A stretch of 64,000 nt of DNA from Callorhinus ursinus (GCF_003265705.1 NW_020312867.1:483866-547865); one strand, 5' to 3'; counted from the first letter of the stretch, positions 33,828-46,140 are shown. Program-made: numbers and translations. Notes: generated by a model from the sequence alone, not told the origin.

Positions 33828-34046
33828 CAGGGTCAGCAAACTCAGGCCCGTGGGCCAAAGCTGCCCGCTTCTGTCAGTGATGTTCTACTGGACCCCAGCA
33901 GGGCACATTTGCTTCCGTACGATCTCTAGCTACTTCGGCTTACATGCTAGGATGGCAAAGGTGAGGCGTTGGGACAGAGTGTGAATGACCTGCAAAGCCT
34001 AAAATAGTTAACACCAAATCCTTCGCAGAAAGTTTGCTGCTCCTTG
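33828..34046 (+). mobile_element. nonautonomous hAT DNA transposon, both ends present
   Basis: Left terminus 'cagggtcagcaaact' and right terminus 'agtttgctgctccttg' are imperfect inverted repeats. Interior landmarks 'caggcccgtgggccaaagc' and 'gacctgcaaagcctaaaat' match the common element ending 'gcccgcaaagcctaaaata'. No clean 8-bp target duplication was found. Confidence 0.75.
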
Positions 34047-34904
34047 TCCTGCAAGGTCTGGCAGCCCTCAGAGACAAACATCCAAGACATTTGCAAACTC
34101 CGCGAGCACTTTCTCAGCCTGCGTTTCACGCAAGTCCAGGGCAAGGAGTGGACAAGAGCCCTCTAGGAGAGATGCCACAGGAAACAAGGCACACCCTGCC
34201 ATCGTGGGCATGACAGAGCCGGGGCTTTGCCGGTGAGCCAGGCTGGAGAGTATCTGCCACCCAGGAGGCTGCCCGAGGTCACATGCCCTCCCGGGACTCC
34301 AGCAGTGTCTGTCATGGCCATGTTCTCCAGGGCCATATCGGCACAGCGGGCTTCCAAAGCTTGGGGCCAGGGTCGAATTCTGGCACAGAATGGGTGCTGC
34401 CGACATGGATCTGGAGAGGAGAGACGGAGGAAGGGAGAGCTAGAGGAAAAGAAAAGAAGCAGGAGAGGACGACAGAGGAAGCCAAACCAGGCTGGGCTCC
34501 GCTGGCTTGTTGTTTGGAGGGCTGGGATTCCCGGGGCTCAGTCTGCAGCCACACTCAGCCATGCAGCACAGCAAGGCCTCGAACCGGGCAAGCCTTTTTG
34601 TCTTCTCCAACTTCTTATCAGAAGGCCCCGTGATTTCCAGCTATGCTTCTGAAAGTATCCTCACCACCTACACCGCAGCCTCCTCCATTCCGGGCATCTT
34701 CCTCCCCAGCTCTGCCCCCTCCCTGTGCCCTTTCCTCCTGCCCCACACCCCACCCTGCCCAAAGACACGCCTTAGGGACAAGAGGGTGAGAGAAGACCCC
34801 ACACAAATCAGAATCCTATTTAGTGGGCAAGGGACAGGCGAGCCTCTGAGCTCTGCTTCTATATGAGGAAATTTCCACCAGAAGGCAATGGCTGAGGACA
34901 GACT
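34047..34904. other. unassigned GC-richer DNA
   Basis: No gene or repeat recognised. Overlapping frames of 110-141 codons on both strands have no family resemblance. Confidence 0.4.
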
Positions 34905-35098
34905 TTTAAGGTTGTATGACCTCAGGCTATTTTTCTTAATCTCTCTGTGCTGCGATTTCCCCATCTGTAAAATGGAAATGCTAGTAACAGTATTCATCCT
35001 TTGATAGGTTTGTCATAGGACTGAATGAGTTAATTCTTGCAAAGCAGTAAGATCTGTACCAAGCCCATAAATCTCTATGTACATGTTTGTTAAATAAA
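34905..35098 (+). repeat. MIR SINE
   Basis: 'tatgacctcaggctattttt', 'taatctctctgtgctgcga', 'ccccatctgtaaaatggaaa' and 'gactgaatgagttaattctt' follow MIR from core to 3' end. Confidence 0.85.
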
Positions 35099-35609
35099 AT
35101 CTAATCTTTGCAAGCTACTAGATCTTATCCCTGAGGTCAGGCCTCCTGGGATGGAAAGTTTGTAAACTTTTTCTAAAATGTTAAAAGAAAGAAATGAAAT
35201 ATCCCAAAGTCATTGATGTCTTCAAAGAAAAAAAAATGTGCCAAGAAAAAAATATCATGCTAAAATAGTATAGTAAAACTTAATGGGGTGGAGTAATGAC
35301 ATCATTTTAGGGCTTACTAAAAAAAAAAGCAAGCGTGGTCTTAAAGAATCAGGAGTGGTTTTTAAATGTAAGGATGTCCCCATGTCTCCGGAATGCTTTG
35401 GTGTTTCCCGTACAATGGTAGGAACTGAGTACCTGTTCAGGAAGAGCAGGGCGACCAGGAAAGCACACCTCCAGATTCAAGTAACTGTTTCCTGGGCTGG
35501 CTGCCGCTGCTGGGGCATCTCTGGAGTAGAGGATGCTAGGAGGTCCCCTGTGTGAGAGTCACATATTAACTCCTAATGAGCAGGCTGAGCTATTACTCAC
35601 CAGTTCGTG
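35099..35609. other. unassigned DNA
   Basis: No repeat or gene recognised. Confidence 0.4.
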
Positions 35610-36095
35610 AGTGTTGCTAGGCTGCTTGAGACCCTGCCATGACTTCCTGCTGCACACCTCAGCATGCACCATACGTCCGCTGTGATCAGCCAAAAACCCC
35701 TTCTCCATCCCTTCTTTTCGCACTTTCACCACCCCTAGTTGGCTCTAACCCTCCTAGACTTTTACCTCAAACATGCCCCAGGGCCTTTGCACACACTGCA
35801 CTCTCAGCAGGGTGCTCCTTTCTCCCTACATGAAACTCCCTGGCCACCCTCACTGTCATGGATATCCTGCTACCTGTCCAAGCCCTTTCTTTACTTTCTT
35901 CATTTAAGTTACTGCAATTCATCACTATACATTTTCTGAACTATTTTTTTTGCGTTTTTTTCTGTTGCCTGTCTTGCCTCACGAAAATGTGTCTTCCGTG
36001 AGAGACCAGTACCAGGCCTTCGGAGAGGTGTGTTCCTACTTGTATCTGAAACACCTACCATAGGTCTGACGCGTGGTCAGAGCTCAGGACAAACT
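35610..36095 (+). repeat. L2 LINE 3' portion
   Basis: 'ccccagggcctttgcacaca', 'ctgcactctcagcagggtgc', 'ttcttcatttaagttactgc' and the 3' 'gacgcgtggtcagagctca' keep L2 order. Confidence 0.7.
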
Positions 36096-37474
36096 CCATG
36101 GACAGATGACTGAAGATGGAAAGCTCATGGGGGGGCCGCAGCAAACACAGTCGGAGTCCCACTCCTCACGCCAACGTGTGTTATCTTGAGCAACATGTCT
36201 CCGTGTTCTTAGTTAATGCCCGTAAAAATTGATTAGAACAGAGCTGAGTACCTGAGGTTCATGCAGTGAGTGTTGTTCTTGTTACTGAGGTCTCAATTTC
36301 CCCCTCTAGCAACTACAAAAAAATAACCTGGTCTCATCTGTCTCTTGTGCACTGTCCCTCAGTAAGCAAATGACAATAACTCATACTGACAAGGGCATAA
36401 ATGTAATGTCTATAAGAAGAGCTCCAAGACCTCACCCCAAAGTTCTCACACTGCTGTAGAAGGCGTGTGGCAGATCCAGCTCCCTGCACATTACAGCAGA
36501 CAAGCAGCCTCGATACGGGCAGGTGGGGGGCAGGGGGGAGACCAGCCCACACAGCATACGGACCTGCCGTGAAGCATATGGGTTTGGTCCTAGAGACAGG
36601 GTCCCCATATGCTCCCTGAGCTGAGCCTGCCTTGCCCACTCCCAGGCTCCCCACACTTTTGGCTGCTTCATAAATCAGCCACTTCCCAGTGCTCCAGCTG
36701 ATCCATGTGTGATTAATGCACACATTTGCCTGCAGCCTGGAGAGAACCCCAGGTACAGGTGGAGAGGAAGAAAAAAGACTTAATTGGAGTTGGAGGCAGG
36801 GGGAGGAGGGAAGAGGAGGTCATTCCTCATTGCCACTGAGCCAGCACTGTGTTCAGAAGTCCTGGCTTCATAAGAATGAGTTATCTTGGAAATCTGTCTT
36901 ACAGACTCCCCAGGAACCCCACCGGAGCCGAGCATATAGCCTGGACCCTACCTACGAAGACTCGGAAACCTGATTGCTCGCTTCCATGCCGTCCCACCCT
37001 CCATGATTCTCCTGGGCCTTTTCATCTGAGCTTAAACACGTGTTTAGATCCCGTAAGAAACCAACAAGTTGGGGTCCCTGGAGGCAGTAAGACTAGATGT
37101 GCCAGGCAGCAAATCCACTCAACTGTGTTTTAGACCAATATTTGCTAACTGTGCTCAACAGAGGGCAAAGGGTTTTATGCAGTTACCACAGGAAGGGAGG
37201 GCTCCAGGGCCCCATGGCTGATTCCGTCAGAGAAATTCTGCTTTGACTTTGTTTTACATGTTAGGCTGTTCAAATACGATTTAGTTTTGATTTTGTTAGG
37301 GATCGTGTGGCTGAAAAGAGTAGAGACCCACTCAAATTAAAAATGCTGCAGATACAGTGAGGAGTGTTTCCTTTAAAAAAAAAAAATACAACACTAAAAT
37401 TAATGATGGTTTCCATTCACTGGGCAGGAGGCAGGGCAGCACCATAATTAATAACAGAGACTCTAGGTCACTTT
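36096..37474. other. unassigned unique-looking DNA
   Basis: No repeat or gene recognised apart from an A-run near 37375-37386. Confidence 0.4.
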
Positions 37475-37672
37475 TCCGCTTGGTGGTTGAGGGACTTTGG
37501 GCAAGAAACTTTCTCTTCCCTAAGCCTCCATTTCTTTATCTGTGAAATGGGGATAATAAATGGTACCTGACTTGGCGGCACCCTGGGGAAACTAAATGAG
37601 ATTAATCCACGCACTACATTTGCATGATGCCTAGAACATAATAAATGACTAATATGTATTTGCTATTATTTT
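37475..37672 (+). repeat. MIR SINE
   Basis: 'gactttgggcaagaaacttt', 'ctaagcctccatttctttat', 'ctgtgaaatggggataataa' and 'gatgcctagaacataataaa' are diagnostic MIR core and 3' words. Confidence 0.88.
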
Positions 37673-37679
37673 TCTTCTT

Positions 37680-37812
37680 ATTCTGTGTGTCACTTACTGT
37701 GCTGAACACATTATATGCATTATCTTTAATCTTTACATCTTTATAACATGGAGGTTTACTGCAATTTTATGGATTTGGACCCTGAGAGTAAGACCTTGGC
37801 CTTGAACAATGG
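37680..37812 (-). repeat. MIR SINE, antisense
   Basis: 'cacttactgtgctgaacac', 'atatgcattatctttaatc', 'ttttatggatttggaccctg' fits reverse-complement MIR, placed tail-to-tail with the preceding copy. Confidence 0.6.
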
Positions 37813-38699
37813 TCCCAGAACATCTACTCACATCGTGGAGAACATTGGTGTTCTGGGGAACCCAGTTTGAGAATAATCCATTCAGCTACTCTGTCTTATC
37901 CCTACTTCCCTGAAAACACCTGCAATTTGATATTATTAGGCTTTCTGCTTCCTTTTCTTGCATTTATCCCCCTATACACATTATCATCCATCTGTTCACA
38001 GAATAGACACTTATTGAATGCCTAGTTAGTGTCAAGAACCTTAGAAGTCACTTTATTTCTCTGAAGATCAAAGTTCCCTTCAGTAAAATGGGGGTATTGA
38101 GATGAACTGCAGTGTAGGAATTTTATATAAAATGAAATAAATTACCTAAAAAGGTTTTGCCACCTGCAAAGTGTTCTCTCTGTGTGTGTTAGGGATAGAG
38201 TGACCATACAACTCTGCTTACTTAGACATTCCCAGTGTACTTATAAGTTGTGTCCCTTTTATTCGCAAAAGGGTCTGCTTTGTAGGATAAATCCTATAGT
38301 CACCTTAATTATGAAGATGGCAATGTTAGCAGTGTATATGTACATGGGTTTGTCTGGAAGGAGGGGCTAAATTTCCCTCTGCAGAAGTTTTGAGACCAAG
38401 TTAGGGATAACAATGGCTCTGAGTATGTGTATGGGCTACTCTCCTCTATTTGCAAGGAGTCCATACAAAACCACAACCCTAGAGGATGACCAGGTTTGAG
38501 AGACAAATATGTGGTAGTGTTGTGGGTAGAGGTCAGAGGGGGTTGGGATGGGCTATCTGTGGAATTTGATTTATTTATTGACCCACCCTGAGGTTGTAGA
38601 AAATAAGAACTGATTTTGTTTTATAATTATTGTCCAGAAATTAGTCGGAATAACTCACTCAAAGTAACTGCATGGATTTAGAAGACCCCTTATGAGCCA
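37813..38699. other. unassigned DNA
   Basis: No gene recognised. 37990-38115 has weak L2/MIR-like words ('cacttattgaatgcctagtt', 'cagtaaaatgggggtattg'). Confidence 0.35.
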
Positions 38700-38995
38700 T
38701 TATGAGTTCTAGTCATTATTCTACCATTAACTGGCTCTGGCATGTTGGGAAAGCCTCTTAATCCTCTGAGATACTTAATTCTCTCATCTTAGTATTAAGA
38801 CTTTTTTTTTTTTTAAAGTAGGCTCCCCACCCAGTGTAGAGCCCAACAGGGGGCTTGAACTCATGACCCTGAGATCAAGACCTCAGCTGAGATCAAGAGT
38901 CAGACGCTCAACTGACTGAACCACGCAAGCACCCCATTAAGAATGAGATTTTAATACTTGCCCTCCTTGATTATGCAGAGTTGGACATCCTTAAA
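38700..38995 (+). repeat. MIR SINE split by a SINEC insertion
   Basis: Left half 'ctaccattaactggctctgg' and 'gaaagcctcttaatcctctg' and right half 'aatgagattttaatacttgcc' are collinear MIR around the SINEC at 38801-38935. Confidence 0.6.
38801..38935 (-). mobile_element. carnivore SINEC SINE, shortened
   Basis: Minus orientation with poly-T at the left, body 'aactcatgaccctgagatca' and head ending 'gactgaaccacgcaagcacc'. It lacks part of the pyrimidine region. Flanked by 'attaaga' at 38794-38800 and 38936-38942. Confidence 0.88.
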
Positions 38996-38999
38996 GTGA

Positions 39000-39300
39000 T
39001 GTATCAGTTAATTTTTGCCATGTAACAAACCATTCCACAATTTCCTGGCTTAAAACAATAATTTTATTACTTCATAACTCTGGTTGGGCTGGGCTTCTGG
39101 TCCAGTGTCAGCTGGGGAGCAGGCCAGGAGCTGGTTGATCCAGGATGGCCCCACACCTGCGTCTGGCCCTCTCCCAGCCAGGCTGTTGGCTAGACCGGCT
39201 CACTGCTCGGCAATCTACCTCAGACTCAACACTGGTGCTTTCAGGTGTCCAAGCACTAGAGAGAGAGCCCCAGTGTTCTCTGTGCTGAACACCTTCTTGC
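39000..39300 (-). repeat. MLT1-like LTR fragment, antisense
   Basis: 'tgccatgtaacaaaccattc', 'cctggcttaaaacaataatt', 'ggttgggctgggcttctgg', 'gtgtcagctggggagcag' match a MaLR-type LTR 3' part in reverse complement. More diverged than the copy at 2050. Confidence 0.5.
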
Positions 39301-40334
39301 CTTGTCTTTAGTCCTCACACCTCCATTATATGTAGGTAATTTTTAGATAAGGAACCCGAAAGGAAGGCCTTGTAAGTCTTTCAAGCTTCTGCTTGAATCA
39401 GGTTTACTAAATCTCGTTGGCGAAAGCAGGACACACCCAGATGAAAGAGATAGAAAGTTGCCTCCAGCTCTCAGCGGGAGCACAGCCTCCTCACGTTACA
39501 AGGGCTGGGAAGCAGCGAGGGGAAGAATTTGCAGCCATGTTTGCAATCTCTCACAGAGACGGATGAGACATTTGAGAAAATGTCACAGGAACAAGGGCCA
39601 CCTGATCTGAGAAAGCCCATGTCTCCTGGATAAAAGAGCCCCCTCCAAAGCATTCTGGGGAACCCATGAGAAAGTGTTTCCCATGTGCCAATTAAAGAAC
39701 ACCATCAGCTACTGATATCTGCACATTTATTCCTCTTCTCTGGCTCTGTCCTCCACCCCATGTAATGTCTTTACTGTCTTCAGTGACTGCTATGTCCCCA
39801 CTGAGTGCAATGCTTCTGTCAACAGTCCGGTGACTTCTGCCAGACTCGATAATGTCTGCCCCAGGGCGCTTCCAACTACCCCTGGCCCCGCGACATCCTA
39901 CACTGCCATCCTGGATCCCGGAGCTGGCTGAGCTTTCAAAGTGTAAGCAAATGCCTCCCCTTTCTCCTCTTCTTGTCCACCATCTTTCAAGGGATCCCCA
40001 CAACAACATGGCCTGTGTCCTCTGTGTCTCCTGTCATTTCCTAGTAAAACAATTCTTTCCGTTCTTACTCATCATAGGTTCTCAGCACAAGATTGCAGAA
40101 AGATGAGCCTGGAGACAAATCTAAGACACTGACACCAGGATACACTCGCAAATAGTTCCCCACTCATAATTCCTAAGGGTTTTATGGGGCAAAGCCTGAT
40201 GAACCTGATATCCTGTTTCTGTGGAATGAGTTCACTCCCAGGAGGTTCCCCAGAATCTCATTTCGATAGATTGGAGCCAGTTTATCTCTGTTCTGTAAAA
40301 CAGAGGTTCGGCGGGGGCGGGGGGCAGATCTATA
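39301..40334. other. unassigned unique-looking DNA
   Basis: No repeat or gene recognised. Confidence 0.4.
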
Positions 40335-40540
40335 TGAACCCAGGTACAGGCTGGGATTTTTACTAACTGGAATCTTGAGCAAACTGTGAACCTTCTGAGT
40401 CTCAGTTTCTTCATCTATAAAATGAAGATAATAAAAGCACCAATCGGGATTATCGTGCTGACAATGTTACGTAATGCTATAAATGCTTAGAATAATATGG
40501 TGGGATAATAACTTTATTTCTAATGTCTTTATTATCATTT
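40335..40540 (+). repeat. MIR SINE
   Basis: 'aatcttgagcaaactgtgaa', 'tgagtctcagtttcttcatc', 'tataaaatgaagataataaa' and 'ataaatgcttagaataatat' follow MIR. Confidence 0.82.
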
Positions 40541-41399
40541 TCCTAATAGCAAGCACCGCCTAGCCTCCTGCCGGGGGATGATAAGGACTCTCTTGTGAAA
40601 GGCAAAACAAATATGAATGTAACTCCACTCTTGCCTGCAGCCCTCATGCCCTACCCTGAAGCCAGAAGACAATCTTTTATCAGCGGCTCTGATTTCATGG
40701 GCTCAAGGCAGAATATCTGCTCCCTCTGTCTTTCCGTTGAAAGTCCGTCTTGTAGGGGAGTGAAGGGGCCACCATCCAGCTAAATATTTCAGGTTCTGTC
40801 TGAATGTTTGCCAGCCTATTAGGAGAGTGTTGGTAACAATAAAGATAAAAAATGTATTTAGGAAAACTGTGTGTGAGTGTGCGTAGATGTGTGGGTGTTT
40901 TTAAAAGTCTGTGTAAGTGAACTCCTGATTCAGGATATGTCTGTGCTGGGGGCAAAGGCTGTCTTGTGCAAGTCTCGTTAGGAAGGTGTCTGGTTGAAAG
41001 CCAGACCTGGATTATCACAAATGGATGCAGAGGGAGGCTGAAAATCAGGCCTCCTGCCCACTCAGCAGTTCTTGGCGCTGGCCCCATCTCAACCACCTAA
41101 TGCCGTTCCTGCATTAGATGCTGCAAACACAATTGACTTCTATTACTTATAAAGCCAACCACTTTACTTCATTTAAACATTTAGGATGGACTTCAGAGAT
41201 TTCTGAGGGGTGGACGGCACAACCAGCCACAGCCAGTCCACTGCTCTGGCCATCACTCAGGCTGCATAACAAACAAGAGAATATTCCTTCATTCTACATT
41301 CAGCGTCCAGTCTCCATTAGCAGATGGTTTTAAAGGTTGTTATTTCTGCATTTGAGAGGTCTGATCTGAAAACATGCATCCCAAAATATTCTGTTCCTG
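40541..41399. other. unassigned unique-looking DNA
   Basis: No repeat or gene recognised. Confidence 0.4.
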
Positions 41400-41720
41400 T
41401 CATTTACTCATTGGATCCATATTCAATGCACCATCTCTAAACTGGGTCCAGGAATATAAAGGTAGATCATGTACCGAAGACACCTTCAGGATGCTCACAT
41501 CCATCACGGGAAATAGGCAAAGAACTAGGGATGACGGAACAGTAGCAAGGCCATGATGAGTACCAAAAAAATTGGTGCTGCAAATGGTCAGCAGGGAAGG
41601 TACGAGAGAATCCAGAATGGCATCAGAGTCGAGGAAATTTCCAAATCAAATCCTGAAGGGGCTTAGTATTTTTTAGGAGGAAAAACGGGATGAGAAATAT
41701 TCTGGGCAGAAGAATGTTGG
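41400..41720 (-). repeat. antisense L2 LINE fragment
   Basis: 'tttactcattggatccatat' onward, then 'aagacaccttcaggatgctc', 'gaaatttccaaatcaaatcc' and 'ttctgggcagaagaatgttgg' follow reverse-complement L2 in order, diverged. Confidence 0.45.
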
Positions 41721-41754
41721 AGAAGAGGTGTAGATGTTGATTTTAGGCATATCT

Positions 41755-41945
41755 TTGGTTAAATTTTGTGACTATTTGCTTGATCTTAGGTGAGTTACTC
41801 CATCTTCCTGAACCTAAACTGCCTTTTCCATAATACTGACCTGACTGAACTTCCTAGGATTATGGTGGCGATCAAATAGCTCACATAAGCAAATGGCCAA
41901 GAGGAATGTGACCCATGGTGGACACTCATTACATGGTGCCTCCTA
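41755..41945 (+). repeat. MIR SINE
   Basis: 'gcttgatcttaggtgagtta', 'ctccatcttcctgaacctaa', 'ggattatggtggcgatcaaa' and 'ggtggacactcattacatgg' follow MIR, diverged. Confidence 0.65.
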
Positions 41946-42654
41946 CTAGTTTAGTGTGTCTAGAGACACAGGAGGGACAGAGCACAGAGGGTTTGGGGGG
42001 AATTTATCCTGTAGACAAAGGCTCCTGCTGATGGTTTTAAGCCAAGGAGTGGTAATGGCCATGTTTGAGTTTCAAATGAATGTCATTAATAGTGAGATTA
42101 CAGATGATCTAAGTGGGTTGCTGAGGGAAGCAGATGACAAAACCATGGAAAATATTTAGCTTATCCTTGATTGTAAAAGAGAAACTTTCTAAATGTAAAT
42201 CTTTCATCACAAGACCCTTATCCTCCATCAAAGCACCTACCTTGAAAGTTTTCCCATAAGTCCTACTGCATATTTTGCTTGACATCTGGATTTGGCTTTC
42301 CCACCTTGGAAGAATTGACTTACACATGACCATAAAAGTCATGAGACAAGAGTCACTTTCTACTCGTTGTGTTGCATTTCACCCTGCCCTCTTCTTCACA
42401 CCAAGTCCCCCCCAGAGCCAGATCAACAATGTGGACTAAGAGAAAAGCCATTTATTTCCTTGTCATTTCCTCCTCTATCTTCAAAAAGCCCCCGGGGGAA
42501 AACCAAAGAGAACTGTCCTGTCAATATTTCCCCAGAGTATGTCCTTCCTGCAGAGAAAAGCTACATTCTCAGGGCAGTTGAGTGGGCAACAGCAATGGGC
42601 CTCCATCATGGAGCTCAAACCTCACCTCCTGGGAAATAGTTCTTGACTCATTCT
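41946..42654. other. unassigned DNA
   Basis: No gene recognised; 41990-42110 has weak antisense L2 texture. Confidence 0.35.
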
Positions 42655-42835
42655 CAGCCAAACCCATGAGACCACTCCCTCCCTCCCACCTCAGAAGTTG
42701 CCTAGTGTTGCAACAATTCCCTGTTCATGCCTGTCTCCCCACCTAGACCAAGAGCTCTTCCAAGTCTGAGATAAAATCTAATCCATATCCTTATTTCCAA
42801 CACTGGGCACAATGGCTGGCGCCTAGGAGGTAGGA
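42655..42835 (+). repeat. L2 LINE 3' end fragment
   Basis: 'catgcctgtctccccaccta', 'gaccaagagctcttccaag', 'tttccaacactgggcacaat', 'ggctggcgcctaggaggta' follow the L2 terminus. Confidence 0.55.
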
Positions 42836-43324
42836 GGTAAGGCGTGTTGAGTTGGGTACACGTGAGTTTAATCTCGTTGCAAGGTGTCCCAACTTCCATT
42901 ATTCACTTGAGTGAACTGGGTCCTGAAACACCACCAGAGATAAGAATATACAAGTCAGGAAACCCCAAGCAATAGAACAGGCTTCTAAGGACTCCACCCT
43001 CTGCTATCTGAGCGGGTGGATAAGAAGGCTGCTCTCTCACAGAGCCCGTGGGGATTAGTTAAGACTAGCAATGTGTAGATTCTGGTTTGGGCAGAAACTC
43101 AAGGGCTTCGGGGGGAGGCTGGGAGATGCTCTGTGCATCCTTCATGCCATCAGCCTCCCAGGTGAGGGGCTATGTTCATTGTATTTGAGTTCACCTGGCT
43201 CATCTGGGCTGGAGCTGTTCTTCATGGGTATACATGAACTTGCCTTGAATCTGGGCGTATTTGTAATTATACTCTCTCTGTGGAGAGTAACTTTTATTTA
43301 TTTTCCAGTAACCTCTTTGTTTCA
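42836..43324. other. unassigned DNA
   Basis: No repeat or gene recognised. Confidence 0.4.
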
Positions 43325-43506
43325 TGGTCTACAGGCCAAATCCAGTCCACAGTCTATTGTTATAAATAAAGTTTTATTGGAACACAGCCGCATTCATGAA
43401 TTCATGTATCATCTATAGCTGCTTTCCCGCTAGAACAGTAGGTTCAGTCATTGTAATAGAGGCTACATGGCCCGCAAAGCCTAAAATATTTACTCTCTGG
43501 GCCTTG
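43325..43506 (+). repeat. hAT DNA transposon fragment
   Basis: 'tctacaggccaaatccagtc', 'taaataaagttttattggaa', 'cacagccgcattcatgaatt' and 'atggcccgcaaagcctaaaa' are characteristic of the same element as 33828-34046, here retaining more of the interior. Confidence 0.8.
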
Positions 43507-43529
43507 AACTTCATTTTGTTGTAGTGACA

Positions 43530-43725
43530 TGTGCAGACCCGGTGCTGAGCACTTGCTGCCCACCATCTCTTTCAATCCTCACCACGTCCCTAGAAGGTGG
43601 CCGCTGTGAGGATGCCCATTTTACTGATTAACTCATTTGTTGAGTGCCTTTGTGCTAGGTGCCACCGCAGTAGGCAAAGCAAACTGGTCTGCCTTAGGTC
43701 AGCTTCCAGTCTTCGTCCACTGATT
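43530..43725 (-). repeat. antisense MIR followed by antisense L2 end
   Basis: 43530-43626 ('gctgagcacttgctgccc', 'ttcaatcctcaccacgtccc', 'gaggatgcccattttactga') fits antisense MIR. 43627-43725 ('tttgttgagtgcctttgtgc', 'taggtgccaccgcagtaggc') fits antisense L2. Confidence 0.5.
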
Positions 43726-45934
43726 CAAGGCTACTGAGCTGTGGCCCAGAGCTATGCTCCCCTCTCACCTTGGGGAAGTTCCTCCAACTGACCCCTGCCC
43801 CATCTTCTTTCTCCAGAAGCCTGTGACCCCCTACTGAAGGACCCCCACAGAACCAACATGCTCATAGAAAATTCATGACATTCCAAACTTTCTCCATGAA
43901 TGTGTTTAAGCTATCAGAAGAAACATCCTCATCCCCAACAGGACACAGCCTGATCCCTCCCCAACTCCATCAGTGGGTGGTTGCCACATCCCACTGACCA
44001 GCAGGGGGCAGACCCGGGGGTCATCTCCTGCTGATGACCCTCTGGGACAAAGGGACTGGAAAAGACCCCAGGCTGAGCCACCCATAGCAGTGGTGGGGTC
44101 TCTGCACCCCACTTGGGGCAGGGTCTTCCTCTGCTGGCTCCTGACTGATGAAGTGTTAAACGAGGTCTGCACCCTTCCAAGGAGGGGGGCTGGGACTTCT
44201 CCTGTCAGCCATGCCATGGGCTTTGCGGGCTCTTCCTTTGTCCGGCACCTTAGGTGGAGCCCGCTTTACTCTCCCCTTTGTCTGACACGGTCCGCAATAA
44301 AAAATGCTCACAATGCAAAATTGCTGCGTGGGAGCAAGACAAGACAGTAGAAGAGGCCTGGCCGGGCCAGCCTAATTAGGAGGCTGGCAGAGCAGGCCTC
44401 CGCGGGAAGCCCGGATCATTAGTGTGGGCACCTCGCACACTCTGACCGCACCGTGTGCCTCAGTGCCAAGCGGGCACCACGCGGACCCTGCTCTTGGCCG
44501 CCACATCAGAACAGATGTCCAGAGAGGGGGTTTGTTTTTGTTTTTGTTTTGTGTTTTTGTGTTCGGAGGGATTTTTTTTTTTTTTTTAAGCCGTACATGA
44601 CCTTGTGCCAGAGATTTCTTGTGCCAAGATAAAGGTTTCTGGTGGGTCAAAGAAGCAACACAAGTAAGGGAGATTTAAACAATGCTTGTGTGGGTTCTCA
44701 GGGTGAAAAATAGGCAGGAGATGTCAAAAGAAGCTGGATTGCTCTACTGGAATTTAAAAAGTTGACCAAGAGGTCCCTTCCAACATTGCCTTCAGTGGCA
44801 GTGGGAATGCTCCTTCAGAATCTGGCCACCCCTTTAGCCCATGCATCCCTGGGCACTGTCAACCTCTCTCAAATCTGTCCACTTTTCTGTATGTCTGCTG
44901 CTAGAACCCTGATCCCAGGCACCATTCTTCTTCATCTACATCAAGAGTTCCTGAGGGCTCATTATAACAGTGTGTATATGATCACATGTGTTCACATATG
45001 TATGAAACGCCATAGATGTACACAGAAAGCCCTTCCCCTTGTGGCACAAAATGCAGAAGCCCCTCCTCCGTTTCATCGATGGGAAACCTGAGGGGGGAAA
45101 AAGAATTGCTAAATGTGTCACTGGATATTTTAGGGTAAATGGAACCAGATTCAAAATTTCAGTTAGGCTTCCCGCATTCTATTCAGGACTCTAAGCAAAT
45201 ACAGACCATATTGCCTACCCAAAACTGGGGCATGTCAATTATCCAGCAAAAGGATGGAATTTTTTTAAAAAATCAGAGATGCTGTGGAAGATCCAAGATG
45301 TACCATTCTCTTACCTATAATGATAATTTAGTTAACTTTCTAAAATTGAGTTAATGTTGCAAACCCAACCCGCACAATTTGGCAGAGAAAGTAAAGGTAC
45401 GTAGCTTCTATTTGGGGATTGGTTTTGAAACAGAGACCACATGACATCAAAACATTCAATTAAAATTTCATTTGTCCAGATGTTTGACCATATAATGCCA
45501 ACAACTGGTTTGACTAATGCTTTAAATTTAATTGACCAGATGTTTTGGTGGTAGGTGTCTTAATGAGTAGGAGAAGTGTTTGTGGAATTGAATCAAATTT
45601 CCCTGGGAATAGCCAGCCTCACTGGAAACAGGGACTCAGATGTTGTTACTGCAATTAACCAGAGCTTGCCAGAAGTTCTAAAACCACCTCACTTTCTTCC
45701 TAGTCCTTTAGGAAAATGTACTCTTCCATTGGCTTAGCTCCTGAAAGGCAGACTGGGCCTTAACTTGGGATCTCCCAGAAGCAAAAAGTCAAAGGCAAAT
45801 TTAGAAGGGACCAGTAAACCAAACACAGGTTAAATACAGACAAAACAGTTTTTCCGTGAATGGAAAGTAAATGGCTTTGGGGCCAGAGGTCTCAGATTCA
45901 AGGTCAGGTACATCATTTACTTTGAGTATGATCA
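43726..45934. other. unassigned DNA with GC-rich and T-rich patches
   Basis: No gene supported. 43930-44520 is GC-rich with a dyad cluster at 44358-44388. 44527-44588 is a (GTTTTT)n/poly-T tract. 45440-45680 is AT-rich and repeat-free with two 'ccagatgttt' words. Confidence 0.35.
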
Positions 45935-46140
45935 TAAAAACAGCAACTTCTCTGGAAGGCTCACTGTGTGTTCAGTGCTCTATGAGGATTTGTTTCTCTT
46001 AACTCACAGCGCATCCTTTATCTATTTCAGAGACGAGACAGTCTTGGCACCAAAGCCTTAAGTAACACGTCCAGAGTCACCCCACTGGGAAGTGTCAGAA
46101 GTGAGGATGGCTCCCAGGCACTCTGGCTCAGGGCCTCCCT
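45935..46140 (-). repeat. MIR SINE, antisense
   Basis: 'ctcactgtgtgttcagtgct', 'cttaactcacagcgcatcct', 'ccttaagtaacacgtccaga', 'gtcaccccactgggaagtgt' follow reverse-complement MIR. Confidence 0.65.
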
